DNA from: Paenibacillus_AQ nitricinens
Lineage (GTDB): Bacteria > Bacillota > Bacilli > Paenibacillales > Paenibacillaceae
DNA length: 64,000 nucleotides
NCBI RefSeq assembly: GCF_052056485.1
Contig: NZ_CP183948.1
Span: 5,642,001 to 5,706,000 of the forward strand
Direction: 5' to 3'
Positions within the stretch are counted from its first letter, which is position 1. Every line of letters begins with the position of its first letter. Position numbers and translations under genes: made by a program. This document shows, piece by piece, positions 33,288 through 40,417 of the stretch. Below the pieces are notes generated by a model. It saw nothing but the letters and a program-made list of their open reading frames with translations. It was not told the DNA's origin and did not search any database.

Positions 33288-34073
33288 TCAGCGGATCTCA
33301 GATGGACTTTTTCCGGTATACTGCTTGAACTGGCGGCTGAAAAAGAATATGTCACGGTATCCAAGCGCATCTGCTACTTCAGTAACATTCATTCCTGCGT
33401 AAAGCAACAAATGCTGAGCACGCTCAATCCGGGCTCGAATGACATAAGATTGAACGGAAGAGCCAGTAAGCTCCTTGAACTTAATTGAGAAATACCGCGG
33501 CGACAGCCCTGCACGTGCAGCAAGATCCTCTACGCGATGCGAAATCCCGGGATGTTGGCTCACATAGTTCGCTATTTCATGAATAATCTCTGTTAAATGG
33601 TTGCTAGCATAACGTTCCACAGGCTTCACTCGGTCCTCCCTAAGCAGATGAATCATTAGTTGCTTTAGAACAAGCTGCCCTTCTTCCTCAGCTGCGTACG
33701 TATCCACTAGGAACAGCCTGACGTAACGAGCAAGCAGATGCTCAAATTCAACGGTTTCTGCGAGTACGCGATAGGGCAGAGGAATTTCCGTCACCTCTCC
33801 GGTGACATCAAAATGAATATATGTAAGGACAAGCGGTCTTTGCGGATTATGAGTAGCGCTAGTATGGTCACCCGGACGGAACAGGAAGCAGCTTCCCTTG
33901 CCCACTTGGAAGGGTTCCCCGTTACGTATAACCGTCCCTTCCCCGCTCCATACATAGAATAAATCATAATTTTGCAGCGACTTCTCTCTTTTTTGCCATT
34001 TCCAGCTTGGTTCGCACACAATCTTCGCCAAGGCAGGTAATATAACAAAAGAGGACGGCGATGCGTGCAGCAT
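33288..34073 (-). CDS. AraC-family transcriptional regulator with cupin sensor
   Basis: A 261-residue regulator. ATG 34073 is chosen (GGGAGGG upstream); the in-frame TTG-type start at 34103 lacks a site. The N-terminal sensor has the cupin-like pattern FYVWSGEGTVIRNGEPFQVG and SCFLFRPGDHTSATHNP. The C-terminal DNA-binding part shows both helix-turn-helix units (VEDLAARAGLSPRYFSIKFK and VTEVADALGYRDIFFFSRQF) and ends TGKSPSEIR. Such proteins usually control sugar or glycoside genes, but no such gene is adjacent. Target and ligand unknown. Confidence 0.87.
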   Translation of the reverse strand: MLHASPSSFVILPALAKIVCEPSWKWQKREKSLQNYDLFYVWSGEGTVIRNGEPFQVGKGSCFLFRPGDHTSATHNPQRPLVLTYIHFDVTGEVTEIPLPYRVLAETVEFEHLLARYVRLFLVDTYAAEEEGQLVLKQLMIHLLREDRVKPVERYASNHLTEIIHEIANYVSQHPGISHRVEDLAARAGLSPRYFSIKFKELTGSSVQSYVIRARIERAQHLLLYAGMNVTEVADALGYRDIFFFSRQFKQYTGKSPSEIR

Positions 34074-34086
34074 AACGTTCCCTCCC

Positions 34087-34262
34087 AAAAGTTTTGTTAG
34101 CATAAACTACTTTGAGTTTCTTCGCAAAACTTGCTTCGTAAGCATTCGTTTCGTTTTGTTAGCATAAACTGCTTGAGTTAATTGTCAAAACTTACATCGT
34201 TAGCATAATCTACTCTGAGTTACTTCGCAAAACTTGCATCATAAGCATTCACTTCGTTTTGC
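34087..34262. repeat. Degenerate intergenic repeat, about three units
   Basis: Units of about 50-60 bases recur. On the minus strand each reads roughly GCAAGTTTTGCGAAG, then AACTCAAAGTAG, then TTTATGCTAACAAAAC. Copies start near 34249, 34199 and 34138, the second diverged (GACAATT for GCGAAGT). No reading frame. It lies between the AraC and MocR genes. Confidence 0.6.
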
Positions 34263-34287
34263 TGTCCATCCTCACCATCATACCTTG

Positions 34288-35793
34288 TCATGTTGCATTT
34301 TGTACATCTTGCCACGACAAAAGGAGCCGCTTTATTCCTTCCTCCAGCTCCACAGCATTCAGATGGGCAAAAGCAAAACATGCGGCTGGCTCCCCAGCCG
34401 AAACTTGATATAACGCCGCATCTCTGAAATCTGTGCCGCGCCTGTGCGCCGCCGCCCGGAATGCCACGAACTCTTCTCTACTGCGCAGCCACCGCGCATA
34501 TACTTGTAGCCCCGCATCGCCAGGCAACAGTTCAAACAGCTCATTCAACTGTTCCGACAGCAGAGTCCTAAGAATACGGCCACGTTCGCCGTAAATGCGG
34601 GTCATCCGGCGCAGATGACGACTATAGCCGCCGGTATTCATGAACCGCGTCAACGCACGCTGTTCCAGCAGTCCTACTGGCAAGGGCTCATATAACGCCT
34701 TGGCGGCGATCGTCGGCTTCACCAGCGAGGGTGGGAGCACTGCGAAGCCAAGCCGAAGGCCAGAGAACATCGTGTTTGAGAAGGAGCCAATATACACGAC
34801 CTGTTCTCCGCGATCTAGCGCTTTTAAAGGCTCAATTGGACGTCCTGACCACCGAAACTCACTGTCATAATCATCTTCAATGATCACCGCATCATGCCGC
34901 TGCGCCCATTCCAGCAAGATTCGCCTCCGTTCCAAAGGCAGCACCACACCTGTAGGAAATTGACGACTCGTTGTAACAAACAACAGACGCGCATCCCAAT
35001 CCTCCGGGATAAGACCGCTGTCATCCAGCTTTCCTGACAGCAATCGTCCCCCGTTAATCTCTACCGCTCGGCGAATCCCATGAAAGCCTGGGTCCTCGAC
35101 AACCGCTGCGCCTCCTGCATCCAGCAGTAACTGTGTCAAAATAACGATGCCTTGCATCGAACCGCTAAACAATACGATATGCTCTGCATCCGCACGAATT
35201 CCGCGGGTAATCCGCAGATGTGCAGCAATAGCTTTCCGAAGTCCTTCATCTCCTTGAGGTGGACAAGTACTTTGAAGCAATCCGCCTTCCTTCCCTCCGG
35301 CATAGGACAGCGCACTACGCCATTCGGAGTAAGGAAAATGCTCCATCCTCATACCACTGCTAAGAAAGCTTATAACATTGTTGCTACGCTGCTCATACAA
35401 AGGTGTCGGACGCGCAAGTAGTCGCCTTCCCCATGCCGAGAGTGGGATCATTCTCTCTGATGCAAGGCCTCCCCCAGCAACATCTGCCACTTCACCCCAA
35501 GCTGCATTTTCACGCTTAATATCTCCAGAAGCTGAAGAGAAGCTATCTTCTGATACGAATGTCCCCCGCCCTGTCACCGTCCTTACATAACCATCAGCAA
35601 GCAGCATTTCGTACACCTGCGAGACTGAACCGCGCGACATGTCATAGTGCATAGCCAAACTTCGTGTAGACGGCAGCTGCGTGCCACCTTGGAGAATCCC
35701 CTCCAATATTGCAGCGCGGAGCGCATGATATAGCGCTAGATATTTGTAGCGGTGTATTGCCAGATATTGATCGTATGCCAGCGTGATATTCAT
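34288..35793 (-). CDS. MocR/PdxR-type regulator (GntR HTH plus aminotransferase fold)
   Basis: A 501-residue protein. Residues 1-80 are a GntR-type winged helix (LYHALRAAILEGILQGGTQL, PSTRSLAMHYDMSRGSVSQV, GRGTFVSED). After a linker comes a fold-type I aminotransferase domain of about 370 residues (FLSSGMRMEHFPYSEWRSAL, HIVLFSGSMQGIVILTQLLL, VIIEDDYDSEFRWSGRPIEP, VVYIGSFSNTMFSGLRLGF). SFSNTMF replaces the usual SFSKTL, so the PLP-binding Lys seems to be Asn here. Such regulators sense pyridoxal phosphate or amino compounds. It is divergent from a flavin-dependent oxidase gene, with two direct repeats in the gap, so it most likely controls that gene and itself. Confidence 0.9.
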   Translation of the reverse strand: MNITLAYDQYLAIHRYKYLALYHALRAAILEGILQGGTQLPSTRSLAMHYDMSRGSVSQVYEMLLADGYVRTVTGRGTFVSEDSFSSASGDIKRENAAWGEVADVAGGGLASERMIPLSAWGRRLLARPTPLYEQRSNNVISFLSSGMRMEHFPYSEWRSALSYAGGKEGGLLQSTCPPQGDEGLRKAIAAHLRITRGIRADAEHIVLFSGSMQGIVILTQLLLDAGGAAVVEDPGFHGIRRAVEINGGRLLSGKLDDSGLIPEDWDARLLFVTTSRQFPTGVVLPLERRRILLEWAQRHDAVIIEDDYDSEFRWSGRPIEPLKALDRGEQVVYIGSFSNTMFSGLRLGFAVLPPSLVKPTIAAKALYEPLPVGLLEQRALTRFMNTGGYSRHLRRMTRIYGERGRILRTLLSEQLNELFELLPGDAGLQVYARWLRSREEFVAFRAAAHRRGTDFRDAALYQVSAGEPAACFAFAHLNAVELEEGIKRLLLSWQDVQNAT

Positions 35794-35813
35794 TGTTTCC
35801 CTCCTTGGCCAGC

Positions 35814-35846
35814 AAGTGGTCCATTAAAAACTATCTTAATTGGTCC
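35814..35846. promoter_or_regulatory. Direct-repeat operator of the MocR regulator
   Basis: AAGTGGTCC (35814-35822) and AATTGGTCC (35838-35846) are direct repeats 24 bases apart, each followed by an A/T run. They resemble the AAAGTGGWCTA sites of PdxR-type regulators and lie in the divergent promoter region. Confidence 0.6.
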
Positions 35847-35936
35847 TTTTTAATTGTCAATGACTCTTCTATTCTTGAAAGAACATCTACATCGGAGCAA
35901 ACGCTCTACACTAATAAGAAAAAGGAAGTGATCCCT

Positions 35937-36554
35937 ATGCGCAGAAAAGAATTTCAAGTAGATCAGGAGGAAGAATTGGCCTCTTTTCTAGACGGAATGA
36001 GCTATGGTTTTCTCGGGACAAGCGATGAACAAGGGCTACCGCGGGTGACGCCGCTGAATTTTGTATATACAGATGGGTGTTTCTATTTCCACGGCAGTCA
36101 TGCTGGCGGCAAAATGGAGGCGATCCGCAATCAGCAGAAGGTCTGCTTTACCGTAGCAGATGAGTATGCGCTGATTCCGTCTTATTTTAGTGATCCTGAG
36201 ATGGCCTGCCCAGCCACCGCATATTTTAAAAGTGTCACCGCCTACGGCATAGCCGAACCTGTAGATGACATTAGCGAAAAAGCCATCGTACTCTCCTTGT
36301 TTATGAAAAAACTCCAGCCCGAGGGTGGTTATGAGCCTATTGATGCTGAAGACCCTAGGTACCGTCCCCGTCTAAAGGGAGTCGCGGTAGTGCGCATTAC
36401 CCCGGATGAGATCACGGCAAAGTTTAAGTTTGGGCAGAATCTAAAAGAAGAAGGACGTTCCGGGGTCATTTCCGGCCTATCTGAAAGAAATCATCCACGG
36501 GATGAAGAAACCATAGAAATGATGAAAAAATACTGCCCCTACCACTCCGAATAA
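35937..36554 (+). CDS. Pyridoxamine-5'-phosphate-oxidase-family flavoprotein
   Basis: A 205-residue protein starting at ATG 35937 behind AAGGAAGTGAT. It has the split-barrel FMN-binding fold of the PNPOx-like superfamily: FLDGMSYGFLGTSDEQGLPR, VTPLNFVYTDGCFYFHGSHA, GGKMEAIRNQQKVCFTVADE and, after a family-specific insert, YFKSVTAYGIAEPVDD. The C-terminal part carries VAVVRITPDEITAKFKFGQN. This is the flavin/nucleotide-binding subgroup (Pyridox_oxase_2), often divergent from MocR regulators. True pyridoxamine phosphate oxidase activity is unproven. It is expected to be controlled by the divergent regulator. Confidence 0.88.
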   Translation: MRRKEFQVDQEEELASFLDGMSYGFLGTSDEQGLPRVTPLNFVYTDGCFYFHGSHAGGKMEAIRNQQKVCFTVADEYALIPSYFSDPEMACPATAYFKSVTAYGIAEPVDDISEKAIVLSLFMKKLQPEGGYEPIDAEDPRYRPRLKGVAVVRITPDEITAKFKFGQNLKEEGRSGVISGLSERNHPRDEETIEMMKKYCPYHSE

Positions 36555-36649
36555 TAGTTACGGATAAACCAGTTTCTCGTACAAAATAAGCACTACGTAT
36601 AGTGTAAAACTTAAACTTCCTTAAATTTTAAAAAAACGTATCTTTCCAA

Positions 36650-36678
36650 GTGACGGTTGCAAGTGGCGGTGATATAAT
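36650..36678 (+). promoter_or_regulatory. Possible sigma-A promoter of the aminotransferase gene
   Basis: GTGACG (36650-36655), 17 bases, then a perfect TATAAT (36673-36678), about 55 bases before the start codon. Confidence 0.5.
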
Positions 36679-36733
36679 GTTAGGCAATGTTAACAGTATG
36701 TTATCCCCAAAGAACCCTGGAAGGATGAAACTG

Positions 36734-38035
36734 ATGAATCCACTAGCTGGACAATTAAACGAAAGTATCAAAGCAGGAAATGAACATGTGTACGATATGC
36801 TCTCTACGCTTGGCAAAGAAATTTATTTTCCTAAAGAGGGTATCCTGAGCCAATCCGCTGAAGCAGGAGCTCACGCCAAGAAATATAACGCAACCATCGG
36901 TATTGCTACTGAAGGTGGCGTGCCTATGCACCTCGGCGTCATCCAGGATAAACTATCCGCTTACAGCCCTAAGGATCTGTATAGTTACGCTCCTCCAGCA
37001 GGTAAACCAGAGCTGCGTACTGTATGGCGTGAAAAGATGCTGCGCGAAAATCCATCGCTAGAAGGTAAAACCATCAGCAATCCTGTTGTAACCAACGCCC
37101 TGACTCATGGGCTTAGCATTGTCGCTGACCTCTTCGCTGAGCCAGGTGACGCTATTATCTACCCAGACAAGAACTGGGAGAACTATGAATTAACCTTCGG
37201 AATCCGCCGCCATGGGGAAACCGTTAACTATCCGCTGTTCACAGAAGAAATGACTTTCAATAGTGCGGGTCTGGAAGAAGCCTTGCTGGCTCAAAAAGAA
37301 CGCGGCAAAGCCATTGTGCTTTTGAACTTCCCAAACAATCCTACAGGTTATACTCCGGGGATTAAGGAAGGCGATGAAATCGTCGCAGCTATCCTTCGTG
37401 CGGCTGAGGAAGGCATTAACGTGGTTGTCGTAAGTGATGATGCCTACTTCGGACTGTTCTTTGAAGACTCACTAAAGGAATCATTATTCGGTAAGCTTGC
37501 TCATCTGCACCCACGTGTGCTTCCAATCAAAATTGACGGTGCTACTAAAGAAGAATTCGTCTGGGGCTTCCGTGTTGGCTTCATCACTTATGCCTCGGAA
37601 GACAAGGATTTGCTGGCCGCATTGGAGCAAAAAACATTAGGCATCATTCGCGCCACTATTTCCAGTGGTGCACACCCATCACAGACCTTCGTACTGGATG
37701 CACTGAAATCTCCACAATTCGAAGAACAGAAGGAAGAGAAGTTCCAAATCATGAAGGGCCGTGCGAATAAAGTAAAAGCGCTGCTCGATAGCGGCAAATA
37801 CGGCGATGATGTATGGACGTATTATCCTTTTAACTCCGGCTACTTCATGTGTCTGAAGCTGCATACTGTTTCGGCTGAAGCTCTTCGGCTTCACCTGATT
37901 CATAATTATGGACTGGGCACTATCGCTCTCGGTGAAACAGATCTGCGGATTGCTTTCTCTTGTATCGAAGAGGCTCAGCTCGAAGATCTGTTTGATCTTG
38001 TATACGCAGGCGTTCGTGATCTGGAAAAAGCGTAA
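36734..38035 (+). CDS. Class I/II pyridoxal-phosphate aminotransferase
   Basis: A 433-residue fold-type I enzyme. ATG 36734 is chosen (GGAAGG nine bases before). Motifs: GIATEGGVPMHLGVIQDKLS, LYSYAPPAGKPELRTVWREK, VVTNALTHGLSIVADLFAEP, AIVLLNFPNNPTGYTPG (the NNPTG loop), VVVVSDDAYFGLFFED and the PLP-lysine segment IDGATKEEFVWGFRVGFI. The C-terminal LRIAFSCIEEAQLEDLFD closes the active site. It is an aspartate/aromatic-type aminotransferase related to LL-diaminopimelate aminotransferase-like proteins. The amino donor cannot be told. It is monocistronic and ends in a strong terminator. Confidence 0.9.
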   Translation: MNPLAGQLNESIKAGNEHVYDMLSTLGKEIYFPKEGILSQSAEAGAHAKKYNATIGIATEGGVPMHLGVIQDKLSAYSPKDLYSYAPPAGKPELRTVWREKMLRENPSLEGKTISNPVVTNALTHGLSIVADLFAEPGDAIIYPDKNWENYELTFGIRRHGETVNYPLFTEEMTFNSAGLEEALLAQKERGKAIVLLNFPNNPTGYTPGIKEGDEIVAAILRAAEEGINVVVVSDDAYFGLFFEDSLKESLFGKLAHLHPRVLPIKIDGATKEEFVWGFRVGFITYASEDKDLLAALEQKTLGIIRATISSGAHPSQTFVLDALKSPQFEEQKEEKFQIMKGRANKVKALLDSGKYGDDVWTYYPFNSGYFMCLKLHTVSAEALRLHLIHNYGLGTIALGETDLRIAFSCIEEAQLEDLFDLVYAGVRDLEKA

Positions 38036-38059
38036 CAAATCTTTCATACTCCTTACAAT

Positions 38060-38090
38060 CAGCTCCGTTTCTACGGGGCTGATTTTTTTT
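38060..38090 (+). terminator. Terminator of the aminotransferase gene
   Basis: CAGCTCCG-TTTCTA-CGGGGCTG followed by A and eight T. Confidence 0.85.
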
Positions 38091-38115
38091 CTGGACTCCT
38101 CCGGCATTGGCCTAT

Positions 38116-38143
38116 ACATGCTTCTCTCTCCGCACATACAATA
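38116..38143 (+). promoter_or_regulatory. Probable sigma-K promoter of the YjcZ-like gene
   Basis: AC (38116) is followed by 17 bases and CATACAATA, a full match to AC-N17-CATANNNTA. It sits about 40 bases before the start codon of a sporulation-type peptide. Confidence 0.5.
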
Positions 38144-38184
38144 CGATGTACTCAAGTACAACACACACCGAAAGGGGAATGAAC

Positions 38185-38307
38185 ATGAGCGAAGAAGTAA
38201 GAGGCGGATTTAACGGTTGTTGTGGAGGCGGCGGATTCACAAGTACTGGCGCCATTCTGGTTCTCTTTATCCTGCTGGTTATCATCAGCCGTTCACTCTT
38301 TGTCTAA
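38185..38307 (+). CDS. YjcZ-family sporulation peptide
   Basis: A 40-residue peptide starting at ATG 38185 behind AAAGGGG. The N-terminal half is Gly/Cys-rich (FNGCCGGGGFTSTGA), and the C-terminal half is one membrane helix (AILVLFILLVIISR). This is the design of the YjcZ/YtxC-type small sporulation proteins that are widespread and multi-copy in bacilli. Function unknown. The promoter match upstream agrees with late mother-cell expression. Confidence 0.8.
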   Translation: MSEEVRGGFNGCCGGGGFTSTGAILVLFILLVIISRSLFV

Positions 38308-38324
38308 CTAGAGATGACAGTTAC

Positions 38325-38354
38325 GGGAGAGAGCCTTGAGCTCTTTCCCTTTTC
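38325..38354 (+). terminator. Terminator of the YjcZ-like gene
   Basis: GGGAGAGAGC-CTTGA-GCTCTTTCCC followed by TTTT. Confidence 0.7.
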
Positions 38355-38380
38355 CAATGCTACACCTCATTCCCCACACA

Positions 38381-38434
38381 AAAAAAGGCTTCCTCATCCG
38401 TAGAATCCTCTACTTTTGAGAAAGCCTTTTTTAT
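38381..38434. terminator. Terminator of the helicase-ecsAB operon
   Basis: AAAAAAGGCTTCCTC pairs with GAGAAAGCCTTTTTT across an 22-base loop. It has A/T runs on both sides and lies 15 bases past the ecsB stop. Confidence 0.75.
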
Positions 38435-38448
38435 TTTGAAATCATCTC

Positions 38449-39669
38449 TTACAAATCCTCGTCAACCATCCGTGCCGCTTTGCGGGACAAGTATCCCTTA
38501 AACAGAAAGGATACCAGAATCCCTGCTACAAATGTACCAATCACTGGTAGTAGACGGTCGCCTATAGAGGCTAAGAAAGGTAAACCAAGAATCAGTGCCA
38601 CTACCAGATGTGCGCGGAATACAAATTGTGTTGTGTTATCCGCCTTACTGCCTTCAGGAAAGGGATACACTGTCAGCCAAAAAGACTCACTATGCAATTT
38701 GCGGAGTGCCGACAACTGTACACCAATAATGAACAGGAAGAACAAATAGATGGCGGTGCCGAAGTAACTGTCATGGTTCAACCCATTCAGCAGCAAAGCC
38801 AGTACCGAAATCCGCATAATGATTCCGAAGATGTCTCCCCGGGCGAAGCTCTTGGTCAGCAGATAGCGGTAAGCTGTATCCTTACGCCAAGGGAGCTTTG
38901 CGCCCCATTTGGAAAGATAACGACGAGCATATACCCGTTGCTCACGACCCGGTACATCCACGAACCAGCCCAGAACCATCAGCGCGCGTCCACCTTGATT
39001 CTTTTCCATGGCGATTAGTCTTTCCCATGGTACAGCGTGACGTGCAGGGACAGACAGTGCGACAAGATAGGCTGCTGCTAATAACACGATAAAGATTAGA
39101 CTTGAGCCGACTGGCTGCCACAACCAAGCGGCAATGATTAATCCGCCGACTGCCCAGCGTAAGAAAGTAAATAGACCTGCCATCGGACGCGACAGCATAG
39201 CTATCTCTTTCCATAAACCGTAACTCGCAATTAACTTCACAGCTATCAAAATCAATATGGTAAATAAAAGTCGCTTAGGATTGTCATCTGTACGTATGTA
39301 CAACGGCCAAAGAGTAATGAGCACAAATAACAATCGAACAATCTTCCATACGTTCCCACTAACCCACGAAGGTGCAAAATATTCCTTCATCCGATGACCT
39401 TGAGGCAGTAGAAAGATCGTATCTGGGGTCTGCAAATAAGTACGGAAGCTGCTATGCACTGCCGCAGGCAACAGTATTGCAAGCATAATCCAACGAATGG
39501 GAATGCCTTCAGGCACATTCTGTAACAGCGATGTATACCAAGCTGAGAAGACAATTAACACAAAGAGGAAGACCATAGCTACGCCGCTTTGAATGATATA
39601 TCCTACATAAGGAAGCATGCTTCCCATGAATCGACCTCGCCGCGTGCGCCGCAGCTCTTTCAAATCCAT
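38449..39669 (-). CDS. ecsB: ABC transporter permease EcsB
   Basis: A 406-residue membrane protein. ATG 39669 is chosen (CAGGGAGGG upstream, one base after the ecsA stop). The cytoplasmic N-terminus DLKELRRTRRGRFMGSML precedes about nine or ten membrane helices. Family marks include TPDTIFLLPQGHRMKEYF, RYLLTKSFARGDIFGI and QLSALRKLHSESFWLTVYPFP. EcsB is the membrane partner of EcsA. In Bacillus the pair affects protein secretion, regulated intramembrane proteolysis by RasP and competence, though the exported substrate is not established. It is the third gene of the operon helicase-ecsA-ecsB. The extra ecsC gene of B. subtilis is absent here. Confidence 0.9.
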   Translation of the reverse strand: MDLKELRRTRRGRFMGSMLPYVGYIIQSGVAMVFLFVLIVFSAWYTSLLQNVPEGIPIRWIMLAILLPAAVHSSFRTYLQTPDTIFLLPQGHRMKEYFAPSWVSGNVWKIVRLLFVLITLWPLYIRTDDNPKRLLFTILILIAVKLIASYGLWKEIAMLSRPMAGLFTFLRWAVGGLIIAAWLWQPVGSSLIFIVLLAAAYLVALSVPARHAVPWERLIAMEKNQGGRALMVLGWFVDVPGREQRVYARRYLSKWGAKLPWRKDTAYRYLLTKSFARGDIFGIIMRISVLALLLNGLNHDSYFGTAIYLFFLFIIGVQLSALRKLHSESFWLTVYPFPEGSKADNTTQFVFRAHLVVALILGLPFLASIGDRLLPVIGTFVAGILVSFLFKGYLSRKAARMVDEDL

Positions 39670-39670
39670 A

Positions 39671-40417
39671 TTATTTCCCTCCCTGAACCAGCTCATAGAA
39701 CAGCTGCTCCAAAGTCAGCCCCTGTAGTCCAGTGGTTGCCGCAATTTCTTCCAGCGTTCCCTGAGCAATCACCTTACCTTTATGCAGCACAATAAAGCGG
39801 TCGCAATAATTCTCAATGGTAGAAAGAATATGAGAGCTGAGCAGAATAGAGGATCCTGATTTTTTCAGGTCCATCATGAAATCAAGCAACGAGCGAATAC
39901 CTAAAGGATCTAGCCCTAAAAAAGGCTCATCGATTACATATAACGCCGGCCGCGCAACGAAAGCACACATGATCATGACCTTCTGCTTCATGCCTTTAGA
40001 TAGATGGGTCGACAACGTGTCCATCTTATCTTCCATATGGAACAGCTTGGCTAGATGTGAGGTGCGGGTTTCGTAATCACTTTGTTCAATCCCGTACGCT
40101 CTTGCTGTAAATTCAACATGCTCACGTACCGTCAATTCATCATATAAAAGAGGCGATTCAGGCACAAATGTTAAAGCATTGTGATATCCGATGGGATCTT
40201 CTGCACGGGTCTTACCCTTTACTGTGATATCGCCCTTATGGGGCGACATCAATCCTAGAATATGCTTCATGGTCGTACTTTTTCCTGCTCCATTTAAACC
40301 AATTAAACCAACCATCTCGCCAGGCTGCACCTGAAGTGCAATATCATGCAGCACCGGCTTATTCAGGCTGTAACCACCACTGAGGCCCGTAATTTGCAAT
40401 ACGGGAGAATTATTCAT
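39671..40417 (-). CDS. ecsA: ABC transporter ATP-binding protein EcsA
   Basis: A 248-residue ATPase with all motifs: Walker A GLNGAGKSTTMKHILGLM, Q-loop FVPESPLLYDELTVREH, signature HLSKGMKQKVMIMCAF (LSKGM in place of LSGGQ, as in EcsA), Walker B LYVIDEPFLGLDP, and the switch His in LLSSHILSTIENYCD. It powers EcsB. Its start overlaps the helicase stop as ATGA, and its stop lies one base before ecsB, so all three are translationally coupled. This arrangement ties the transporter to an RNA helicase, which is not the B. subtilis arrangement. Confidence 0.93.
   Translation of the reverse strand: MNNSPVLQITGLSGGYSLNKPVLHDIALQVQPGEMVGLIGLNGAGKSTTMKHILGLMSPHKGDITVKGKTRAEDPIGYHNALTFVPESPLLYDELTVREHVEFTARAYGIEQSDYETRTSHLAKLFHMEDKMDTLSTHLSKGMKQKVMIMCAFVARPALYVIDEPFLGLDPLGIRSLLDFMMDLKKSGSSILLSSHILSTIENYCDRFIVLHKGKVIAQGTLEEIAATTGLQGLTLEQLFYELVQGGK

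Noticed and set aside
34087..34262. The intergenic repeat as an attachment site or CRISPR
   Set aside because: Units are degenerate, not separated by unique spacers, and there is no integrase or cas gene nearby.
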